NCBI GenBank assembly: GCA_904502145.1
Contig: CAJGDH010000118.1
Span: 1-5,972 of the forward strand
Length of the DNA stretch: 5,972 nt
From: an uncultured Eubacterium sp.
GTDB taxonomy: Bacteria; Bacillota; Clostridia; Lachnospirales; Lachnospiraceae
Direction of reading: 5' to 3'
Made by a program: the position numbers and the translations under genes
Part shown: positions 1-4,182 of the stretch, piece by piece
How positions within the stretch are numbered: position 1 is the first letter of the stretch
Layout of the letters: the number at the start of each line of letters is the position of its first letter
The notes under the pieces: generated by a model
Seen by the model: only the letters and a program-made list of their open reading frames with translations
Told to the model about the DNA's origin: nothing
The model's database searches: none

Positions 1-338
1 GGGAAGTGAAAGAGACTGCCGGTTCTGCCGACATGGAAGAAGTTACTCCTTATCGTTCGGGATGGAGAGGCAAAACCGCTACCGGCCTTATGTATCCTTT
101 TTATAAAAAGGGGAGAAAGACAAAGAAATTCTGGGTGGATGACCAGTGTGTGGGCTGTTATGCCTGCCAGAACCGTTGTCCCTCCCACGCCATAAGGCTG
201 ATCGAAGGAAGGCCGGTGTGGGTCAAAGACCGATGTGTGCTGTGTCTCGGATGCATGCGCTGCGGTGCCATCCACTACGGAGAAGCCGACAAAAAGCACG
301 GACGTTATAAACATCCTATCTTCAGGAAAAAGCACTAG
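1..338 (+). CDS. EFR1-family flavodoxin/ferredoxin protein, C-terminal part (5' end outside window)
   Basis: The reading frame is open to the left edge (GAA at 3-5 is in frame), so the GTG at 6 is probably an internal valine and the gene starts outside the window. Numbering from that GTG gives 110 residues. They hold a two-cluster ferredoxin module: C48-x2-C51-x2-C54-x3-C58-P, then C77-x2-C80-x2-C83-x2-C86. The stretch before it (LMYPFYKKGRKTKKFWV) is typical of EFR1 proteins, in which an N-terminal flavodoxin domain of about 150 residues is fused to a 2[4Fe-4S] ferredoxin domain. The likely role is cytoplasmic electron transfer; the partner is unknown. The flavodoxin half is not visible, so a plain ferredoxin is possible. 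An oddity is the second cluster: the third and fourth cysteines are two residues apart rather than three, and the usual proline after the last cysteine is missing. No convincing terminator follows; GCCCGGCCGGGC (344-355) is a palindrome without a T-run. Confidence 0.82.
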   Translation, partial: EVKETAGSADMEEVTPYRSGWRGKTATGLMYPFYKKGRKTKKFWVDDQCVGCYACQNRCPSHAIRLIEGRPVWVKDRCVLCLGCMRCGAIHYGEADKKHGRYKHPIFRKKH

Positions 339-388
339 AACAGGCCCGGCCGGGCAGGTCAGGAGGGGATGAAAAGTTGCCAGATTCC

Positions 389-417
389 TTGACAACAAAC
401 CGTAGATAGGATAGACT
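389..417 (+). promoter_or_regulatory. Sigma-A-type promoter of the PTS IIB gene
   Basis: A perfect -35 box TTGACA (389-394) is followed by a 17-base spacer and a -10 box TAGACT (412-417, four of six consensus bases). Transcription would start near 424, leaving a leader of about 75 bases before the IIB start codon. The spacing and the perfect -35 box make this convincing by eye; it has not been tested. Confidence 0.72.
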
Positions 418-436
418 TTTCTTGTAAATATTCCAC

Positions 437-475
437 GAAAATGCCGGTGGTCTGGTACCCGCCGGAAGGATTTTC
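437..475 (+). other. Leader hairpin just upstream of the PTS IIB ribosome binding site
   Basis: GAAAAT (437-442) pairs with ATTTTC (470-475). Inside it CCGGTGG (444-450) pairs with CCCGCCGG (459-465), with one G-U pair, around an eight-base loop. The two helices are separated by an asymmetric bulge (one base against AAGG). The structure lies between the predicted transcription start (about 424) and the ribosome binding site GGGGAGGA (486-493). No T-run follows, so it is not a terminator. It may stabilise the transcript or bind a regulator; no known RNA family is recognised. Confidence 0.5.
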
Positions 476-499
476 AGATACATCCGGGGAGGACAAGTC

Positions 500-793
500 A
501 TGAAGAGTTGCAGAATATTATGTGTATGCAGTGTTGGACTGATTACTTCGAATATGATTGCTGCAAGACTGAAAGATATGCTTGCAGAAAAAGGCTGGGA
601 TGCTGACACCAGAGTGACCACGCCTGATGAGGTCGAGGCTGAACTTAAGGAAGCGGATTATGACCTGATGGCATGTGTGACTCATGTTTACGGGGATTTC
701 GGTATTCCCAAGATCAACGCTCTGGGCCTTCTGGCAGGAACGGACGTGGACAAAGTGGTGGATGACTGTATCAAGGCTCTGGAAGCGAAATAG
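500..793 (+). CDS. PTS sugar transporter subunit IIB, galactitol/lactose-type (GatB-like)
   Basis: This 97-residue cytoplasmic protein has the fold and length of stand-alone PTS IIB proteins of the GatB type (usually 90-105 residues). These accept phosphate from EIIA on a cysteine and pass it to the sugar bound by the EIIC permease. The N-terminal segment ILCVCSVGLITSNMIA corresponds to the family's phosphate-loop strand, usually of the form ILVACGTGxATS. By that alignment C10 is the phosphocysteine, followed by S11-V12-G13 instead of the common G-T-G. The C-terminal part (GIPKINALGLLAGTDVDKVVDDCIKAL, about 68-93) fits the family's last strand and helix. The start at 500 is fixed by GGGGAGGA at 486-493. 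It has its own promoter and terminator. No EIIA or EIIC gene is adjacent, so its sugar cannot be inferred and it may serve a permease encoded elsewhere or a regulatory role. Confidence 0.82.
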   Translation: MKSCRILCVCSVGLITSNMIAARLKDMLAEKGWDADTRVTTPDEVEAELKEADYDLMACVTHVYGDFGIPKINALGLLAGTDVDKVVDDCIKALEAK

Positions 794-833
794 GCAGACT
801 CATCCGGATAATAATTTCAGTATATTGAAGACC

Positions 834-868
834 CCGGGGAATACAGCGTGTATTCTCCGGTTTTTTTT
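834..868 (+). terminator. Intrinsic terminator after the PTS IIB gene
   Basis: CCGGGGAATAC (834-844) pairs with GTATTCTCCGG (850-860) with one G-U pair, forming an 11-bp stem with a five-base loop. Eight T residues follow (861-868). This is a textbook Rho-independent terminator, 41 bases after the IIB stop codon. It lies only 27 bases before the proX start codon, so it also sits in any proX leader transcribed from upstream. Confidence 0.93.
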
Positions 869-883
869 CCGACGGATCGGATC

Positions 884-889
884 AGGAGG
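884..889 (+). promoter_or_regulatory. Ribosome binding site that sets the proX start
   Basis: AGGAGG sits six bases before the ATG at 896. It rules out the in-frame GTG at 848, which lies inside the terminator hairpin and has no ribosome binding site. Confidence 0.85.
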
Positions 890-895
890 CACAAA

Positions 896-1381
896 ATGAC
901 TAAACAGGAGACTTTTGATTATCTTGAAAGCCGCGGTATCTCTTACGAGGTGACTGAGCATGAAGCGGTTTATAACATGGAGGAACTTGACGCGGTGGAT
1001 CTTCCCTACCCGGACGCGGATGCGAAGAATCTCTTTGTCAGGGATGACAAGAAGAAAAATTATTATATGATCACCGTAAAAGGGGACAAGCGCGTCAACC
1101 TCAAAGAATTCAGGAAGGCACATGGACTCAGAAATCTGTCATTTGCCTCTTCCGAGGATCTGATGAGGATCACCGGGCTGATCCCCGGTGCAGTGACCCC
1201 TCTCGGCCTCCTGTCTGATGAGGAGAGGATCGTGACTTTGTATGTGGATGCATCCTTTTCCGGCGGACTTGTCGGGATCCATCCCAACGATAATACGGCC
1301 ACGGTCTGGCTGCAGACGGATGACCTGATCCGGCTGATCCGGGACCACGGAAATGAGGTCCGTGTGACGGAGATCGGATGA
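896..1381 (+). CDS. proX: Prolyl-tRNA deacylase ProX (YbaK/aminoacyl-tRNA editing domain)
   Basis: The 161-residue protein belongs to the YbaK/ProRS-INS editing superfamily, ProX (PrdX) branch, often annotated as 'prolyl-tRNA synthetase associated domain' protein. Members act as free-standing cytoplasmic editing enzymes that hydrolyse mischarged tRNA-Pro (typically Ala-tRNA-Pro), protecting translation where prolyl-tRNA synthetase lacks its own editing domain. Visible family features are an N-terminal helix with the YEVTEHEAVYNMEE segment (about 17-30), the KNLFVRD motif (44-50) with the conserved lysine K44, VKGDKRVNLK (61-70), the IPGAVTPLGLL block (96-106) and GIHPNDNTATV (127-137). Length and motif order are typical and complete. 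The start is set by AGGAGG at 884-889. The exact substrate (Ala- or Cys-tRNA-Pro) cannot be told by eye. No promoter fits between the IIB terminator and the start codon, so expression may depend on read-through or a promoter upstream of the terminator. Confidence 0.88.
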   Translation: MTKQETFDYLESRGISYEVTEHEAVYNMEELDAVDLPYPDADAKNLFVRDDKKKNYYMITVKGDKRVNLKEFRKAHGLRNLSFASSEDLMRITGLIPGAVTPLGLLSDEERIVTLYVDASFSGGLVGIHPNDNTATVWLQTDDLIRLIRDHGNEVRVTEIG

Positions 1382-1431
1382 CCGGCCGGGCGGATACCGG
1401 ACGGAAGAGATTACCAATAATTTCCCATAGT

Positions 1432-1440
1432 TTATCCACA
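1432..1440 (+). promoter_or_regulatory. DnaA-box-like 9-mer
   Basis: TTATCCACA is a perfect match to the bacterial DnaA box consensus TTATNCACA. It lies in the proX-eutL gap, seven bases upstream of the -35 box of the eutL promoter. It is a single copy with no neighbouring boxes or AT-rich unwinding region, so this is not an origin. It could be a DnaA regulatory site or a chance match. Confidence 0.4.
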
Positions 1441-1447
1441 GGATATA

Positions 1448-1476
1448 TTGATACCGGGCGGGTAAAAAGGTATAAT
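1448..1476 (+). promoter_or_regulatory. Sigma-A-type promoter of the eutL-like gene
   Basis: The -35 box TTGATA (1448-1453, five of six) and the perfect -10 box TATAAT (1471-1476) are separated by exactly 17 bases. Transcription would start near 1483, giving a leader of about 95 bases. It is the closest to consensus of the promoters seen in this window and suggests substantial vegetative expression. Confidence 0.85.
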
Positions 1477-1506
1477 TATTCTATGATTACAGCTAGATGA
1501 CCTTTG

Positions 1507-1549
1507 TCCCGGAATACCGTATTATCAGGGGGCTTTCCGGGGGAATACC
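1507..1549 (+). other. Structured leader of the eutL-like gene with a direct repeat
   Basis: CCCGGA (1508-1513) can pair with TCCGGG (1536-1541), enclosing a 22-base loop. The octamer GGAATACC occurs twice, at 1511-1518 and 1542-1549, 31 bases apart. The first copy lies partly within the 5' arm and the second just after the 3' arm. No U-tract follows, and I do not see the paired hexanucleotide-loop hairpins that EutV-type ANTAR regulators bind upstream of eut genes. The functional meaning is unknown. Confidence 0.3.
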
Positions 1550-1565
1550 AGAACGATTGTATGAA

Positions 1566-1573
1566 AGAGGAGG
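1566..1573 (+). promoter_or_regulatory. Ribosome binding site that sets the eutL start
   Basis: AGAGGAGG lies five bases before the ATG at 1579. This favours 1579 over the in-frame ATG at 1561 and TTG at 1504, neither of which has a good ribosome binding site. Confidence 0.88.
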
Positions 1574-1578
1574 TACTT

Positions 1579-2238
1579 ATGGCTTATCCAGGAAGACCTG
1601 TAGATCAGGCGATTACCAGTAAGAAGATCATTGCAAATATGAAGGAAGAATTCAGGGAGATGTGCAATGTTCCCGAGAATCATCAGAGTGTTGGTGTGAT
1701 CACCACAGACTATCCGGATATTCTCCGCTGTGCCGTTGATGATGCCACAAAGAAGACCAGGGTGGAAGTGATCAGCTTCAAGCCATACTATGGCGGTCCG
1801 GCTGTCAAGTGGAGCGCCAACAGCGGCTCGGCATATGCCCTGATCTCCGGTGAGAAGGTTGCTGACGTGAAGAGCGCCATGCAGAGTATTGATGACTATG
1901 TGAGAAGACAGAGATTCCTCTTCGACCTTAAGGGTGACGGAAGTCTCAAATATTTTGTCGGTCTTATCTCTCCGGCAGGAAAGTATTTCCAGAAAGAACT
2001 GGGTGTTACCGCCGGTGACGCACTGGCTTATGTGGCAGGTCCGCCCGTTGAAGCCATGTTTGCCATCGACCAGGCCCTCAAGGGCGGCGATGTGAAGGTC
2101 GCAGAGTTCATCGCTCCCCCTGATCATGACAACTGTGCAAAGGCTATCCTCGTCGGCAATGAGTCCGCCTGCAAGAACGCCCTCAATGCATTTGCCCAGT
2201 CTATGGACCAGTGCGGCAGAGATCCTCTGACCACCTGA
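1579..2238 (+). CDS. eutL: EutL-like bacterial microcompartment shell protein (tandem BMC domain, BMC-T)
   Basis: From the ATG at 1579 the protein is 219 residues, the length I recall for E. coli EutL. EutL proteins have two circularly permuted BMC domains, form trimers shaped like a hexagon, and occupy facets of the ethanolamine-utilisation microcompartment with a gated central pore. Family segments are visible throughout: HQSVGVITTDYPD (35-47), VDDATKKTRVEV (53-64), FVGLISPAGKYFQKELGVTAGDALAYVAGPPVEAMFAIDQALKGGDV (126-172), and ILVGNESACKNALNAFAQS (190-208). There is no signal peptide or membrane segment. It stands alone with its own promoter and terminator, with no other eut, pdu or shell gene in view, so it may be a satellite shell gene of a locus elsewhere. 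By alignment from memory, two of three positions reported to bind ethanolamine in EutL differ here (P46 and S84). The EutL family call is firm; a role in ethanolamine metabolism is inference. Confidence 0.85.
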   Translation: MAYPGRPVDQAITSKKIIANMKEEFREMCNVPENHQSVGVITTDYPDILRCAVDDATKKTRVEVISFKPYYGGPAVKWSANSGSAYALISGEKVADVKSAMQSIDDYVRRQRFLFDLKGDGSLKYFVGLISPAGKYFQKELGVTAGDALAYVAGPPVEAMFAIDQALKGGDVKVAEFIAPPDHDNCAKAILVGNESACKNALNAFAQSMDQCGRDPLTT

Positions 2239-2309
2239 TCGGTTTACGGAGACGGATTTATGCCATTTGGCGTAGGGAATGAGATTACCAAATGATCCGC
2301 AGCATAAAG

Positions 2310-2347
2310 AAGGCACCAACGTTTTCAAACGTCGGTGCCTTTTCCTT
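2310..2347 (+). terminator. Intrinsic terminator between convergent eutL and barnase-like genes
   Basis: AAGGCACC (2310-2317) pairs with GGTGCCTT (2334-2341), and ACGTTT (2319-2324) pairs with AAACGT (2327-2332), separated by a single A-C mismatch. T-rich sequence follows on the plus strand (TTTTCCTT, 2340-2347). On the minus strand the stem is followed by CTTCTTTA, a weaker tract, so the element probably serves the convergent gene too (its stop is at 2360). Confidence 0.9.
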
Positions 2348-2359
2348 GTCATGTCTTCA

Positions 2360-2974
2360 TCACGGATAGTCATCCGTGCCGTAGATGAGGGTGAAGCTTT
2401 CGTAATGGTCGTCGGTATAGTAGATCTGCCCGTCATCAGAGTAGATGATCCGTTTGGATCCCCGCTTTCGGGCATTCATGGTGTCGATGTCACATTCATA
2501 GTAGCTTCTTCCCTTCACTTTGGGGAGCAGCCCCTCATAGTTTCCGAAATAGTCCCCCCCGATGGAACAGTCCTCTGCATAGTCATCCAGTCCGCCTCCG
2601 GTCCAGCCCAGGTCGCGGGCTTCTTTTTTGGTGATGAAATTGTCCGGGAGAGTACCGTATTCTATGATATAGGATGCCACGTCTACTTCCGATGTGTAAT
2701 AGCCGTCCTCCTCCAGATGATCTTCCCGGGGATCATAACCGATCTCATTGGTGGTGATCTCATAATCATCCCAGGACTGGTCGATGATCACACTCTGGTA
2801 GGAATCGTCCTCCTCGTAGGACTCTTTCAGCTCGGTGATACTGCCGGTGGAATCCTGGCCCCCCGACGAATCAGAACCTGTCCGGCCGGTTTCTTTCTTT
2901 CCGCAGCTGCAAAGCAGACATATGCAGAGAAAAACCGACAGGAGAACAAGGCCGGTATATGGATGTCTTTTCAT
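2360..2974 (-). CDS. Barnase-type (N1/T1 family) ribonuclease, predicted secreted lipoprotein
   Basis: The protein has 204 residues. The N-terminus is a lipoprotein signal: a basic start (KRH), a hydrophobic core (8-21) and a lipobox L21-C22-S23-C24, with C24 the likely lipidated residue. An acidic Ser/Gly/Asp/Glu-rich linker spans about 28-95. Residues about 98-200 match barnase: LPDNFITKKEARDLGW (109-124), SIGGDYFGNYEG (137-148), and a catalytic set at E160, R171, R175 and H190, corresponding to barnase E73, R83, R87 and H102; K116 matches K27. The expected activity is guanine-preferring cleavage of RNA outside the cytoplasm, anchored to the membrane. Barnase R59, which also contacts barstar, is Tyr146 here. 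C136 and C161 are extra cysteines that could form a disulfide. The start is supported by AAAGGAG (2980-2986, minus strand). No barstar-like gene is visible. It could serve in nutrient scavenging or competition. Confidence 0.87.
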   Translation of the reverse strand: MKRHPYTGLVLLSVFLCICLLCSCGKKETGRTGSDSSGGQDSTGSITELKESYEEDDSYQSVIIDQSWDDYEITTNEIGYDPREDHLEEDGYYTSEVDVASYIIEYGTLPDNFITKKEARDLGWTGGGLDDYAEDCSIGGDYFGNYEGLLPKVKGRSYYECDIDTMNARKRGSKRIIYSDDGQIYYTDDHYESFTLIYGTDDYP

Positions 2975-3015
2975 GGATGCTCCTTTCTCCGGTTAGATCG
3001 GAATCCTTTTTTGTC

Positions 3016-3033
3016 AGTATAACAAGTATAACA
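3016..3033. repeat. Perfect tandem 9-bp repeat overlapping the barnase-gene -10 box
   Basis: AGTATAACA occurs twice without a gap. Each unit carries a TATACT -10-like box on the minus strand. The repeat may be a slippage product that provides a second promoter register, or a half-site pair for a regulator. Confidence 0.6.
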
Positions 3034-3053
3034 AAAGGAAAAAAGGGGGTCAA
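3025..3053 (-). promoter_or_regulatory. Promoter of the barnase-like gene
   Basis: On the minus strand the -35 box TTGACC (complement of 3048-3053) and the -10 box TATACT (complement of 3025-3030) are separated by 17 bases. Transcription would start near 3018, about 45 bases before the start codon. The nonamer AGTATAACA is repeated in tandem at 3016-3024 and 3025-3033, giving two adjacent -10-like boxes. Confidence 0.75.
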
Positions 3054-3095
3054 GACGATACATTTACCAAGAAAAGCATTATGCGGAAATTAGTA

Positions 3096-3125
3096 TTGGA
3101 AAATATTTACATTTTGTGATATAGT
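3096..3125 (+). promoter_or_regulatory. Extended -10 promoter of the DUF5688 gene
   Basis: TATAGT (3120-3125) is preceded by TGA (3117-3119), forming an extended -10 element. A weak -35 box TTGGAA (3096-3101) lies 18 bases upstream. Transcription would start near 3132, shortly before the ribosome binding site AAAGGAG (3149-3155). It diverges from the barnase-gene promoter, with about 40 bases between the two -35 regions. Confidence 0.62.
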
Positions 3126-3158
3126 AAGAATCATTTAATCTGTCCCGGAAAGGAGTGT

Positions 3159-4091
3159 ATGAACACAATATTAACCTTCTCTGAATTCGTTGATTACGTA
3201 AGAGAAAATATCCGGAAGGACTGGTGGGAGGACCGGGACCTGGAGATCAGGAAGATACTGAAGAACAACGGAGTAGAACTTACGGCTCTGCTCCTGACCC
3301 GGGAAGATACGCATATATCCCCGACCCTCTATCTGGAGGACTTTTATGAGGGGTACAGAGAAAGTGACCAGGCTGATCCGGATCTCTGGATCCGGAGGAT
3401 CAGGCAGGGTTTTGAGGAAGCGGAAGAGAAGATGGACATGGTTCCCATGCCGGAATTCGGCAGTTTTGAGAGCATGCGTGACCGGATTGTCTTCCGCCTT
3501 ATTCATTATGAGAGAAACCGGAAGTTCCTTGAGGGGTGTCCGCACATCAGGCTTCATGATCTGGCCGTTACCTTCCGGTGCATGGTCAGTCTGAATGAGG
3601 ATGCGGTCTCTTCGGCGGCGGTAACCGAAGAGCAGATGGAATACTGGGGAGTCGGGGTAAAAGAACTGATGAGTGCGGCAGGCCGGAATACCCCGAAACT
3701 CCTTCCCGGCGTGATCATCCCCATGGGAGATTACATGATGGAGAACAGCGGATACCGGCCGGAAGGGCAGGACATGCTCTATATTGCCACCAACAGGCAG
3801 ATGGTCTTCGGAGCGGCTGCCATCCTCTACAAGGGATTCCTGGATGACTTTGCCCGGGATCTGGGGACGGATTTTTATCTGCTTCCCAGCAGTGTCCATG
3901 AATTTCTTTTTGTCCCTGACCGGGGGGAATTCCCGGAGGAGGAGCTGGTTTCCATGGTGAGGGAAGTCAATGAGGCGGTGGTCTCTCCGGAGGAGGTCCT
4001 GTCTGATTCCGTCTATCATTACAGCAGGAAGGAGGGCCGCCTGACCCGTTGCGGCTGCGGCAGCACGGCGGATACTTTCATCGTCAGTTAG
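3159..4091 (+). CDS. DUF5688 family protein, function unknown
   Basis: The 310-residue soluble protein has no signal peptide or membrane segment. I recognise the DUF5688 pattern, common in Lachnospiraceae genomes, often as several paralogues; no function is established to my knowledge. Blocks typical of the family are KNNGVELTALLL (35-46), ISPTLYLEDFYEGYR (53-67), HDLAVTFRCMV (133-143), NTPKLLPG (177-184), a core at 207-248 running LYIATN, FGAAAILY, LGTDFY, LLPSSVHE, and EVLSDSVYHYSR (279-290). The N-terminal third is acidic and predicted helical. The last 20 residues include a C-G-C-G pair (C298, C300) near the end, possibly variable. The start is set by AAAGGAG (3149-3155), three bases before ATG. 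It is transcribed alone, divergently from the barnase-like gene; no clear terminator follows. A shared role with that nuclease cannot be inferred from position alone. Confidence 0.8.
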   Translation: MNTILTFSEFVDYVRENIRKDWWEDRDLEIRKILKNNGVELTALLLTREDTHISPTLYLEDFYEGYRESDQADPDLWIRRIRQGFEEAEEKMDMVPMPEFGSFESMRDRIVFRLIHYERNRKFLEGCPHIRLHDLAVTFRCMVSLNEDAVSSAAVTEEQMEYWGVGVKELMSAAGRNTPKLLPGVIIPMGDYMMENSGYRPEGQDMLYIATNRQMVFGAAAILYKGFLDDFARDLGTDFYLLPSSVHEFLFVPDRGEFPEEELVSMVREVNEAVVSPEEVLSDSVYHYSRKEGRLTRCGCGSTADTFIVS

Positions 4092-4106
4092 CAGGACAGC
4101 CAATGC

Positions 4107-4135
4107 TTGCAGAGTGGCGCTCATCTTGTTATACT
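4107..4135 (+). promoter_or_regulatory. Probable promoter of the phosphatase-rarA unit
   Basis: TATACT (4130-4135), preceded by TGT, forms an extended -10 element. A poor -35 (TTGCAG, 4107-4112) lies 17 bases upstream. Transcription would start near 4142, leaving a leader of about 40 bases before the phosphatase start codon. Confidence 0.6.
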
Positions 4136-4182
4136 CATAGGAAGACATGAAAAAACAACCCTTCCGGCGGAGGAGATAAAGG

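Noticed and set aside
344..355. GCCCGGCCGGGC palindrome as terminator of the EFR1 gene
   Set aside because: It has no loop and no T-run; any hairpin would have only a four-base stem.
848..895. Upstream GTG start giving proX 16 extra residues
   Set aside because: The GTG lies in the terminator loop and lacks a ribosome binding site, while AGGAGG is correctly placed for the ATG at 896.
1432..1476. Replication origin near the DnaA-box-like site
   Set aside because: Only one box is present, there is no cluster or AT-rich region, and dnaA/dnaN are not nearby.
1504..1578. Upstream TTG (1504) or ATG (1561) start for the eutL gene
   Set aside because: The AGAGGAGG site at 1566-1573 would be inside the coding sequence, and starting at 1579 gives exactly the usual EutL length and N-terminus.
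1483..1578. EutV/ANTAR-type antitermination leader for the eutL gene
   Set aside because: The paired hexanucleotide-loop hairpins and an overlapping U-tract terminator expected for that mechanism are not seen.
1525..2475. 316-codon minus-strand ORF opposite the eutL gene
   Set aside because: It is antisense to a clear EutL-family protein, its product shows no recognisable motif, and it also runs across the bidirectional terminator and into the barnase-like gene.
2279..3022. 247-codon plus-strand ORF across the barnase-like gene
   Set aside because: The minus strand encodes a lipoprotein signal and complete barnase catalytic set; the plus-strand ORF starts upstream of the eutL terminator and passes through it.
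3171..4148. 325-codon minus-strand ORF opposite the DUF5688 gene
   Set aside because: It is longer than the sense gene but unmotivated: the sense protein shows family-conserved blocks and has a good promoter and ribosome binding site. The antisense product is His/Pro/Arg-rich, as expected from reading the complement of a GC-rich gene.
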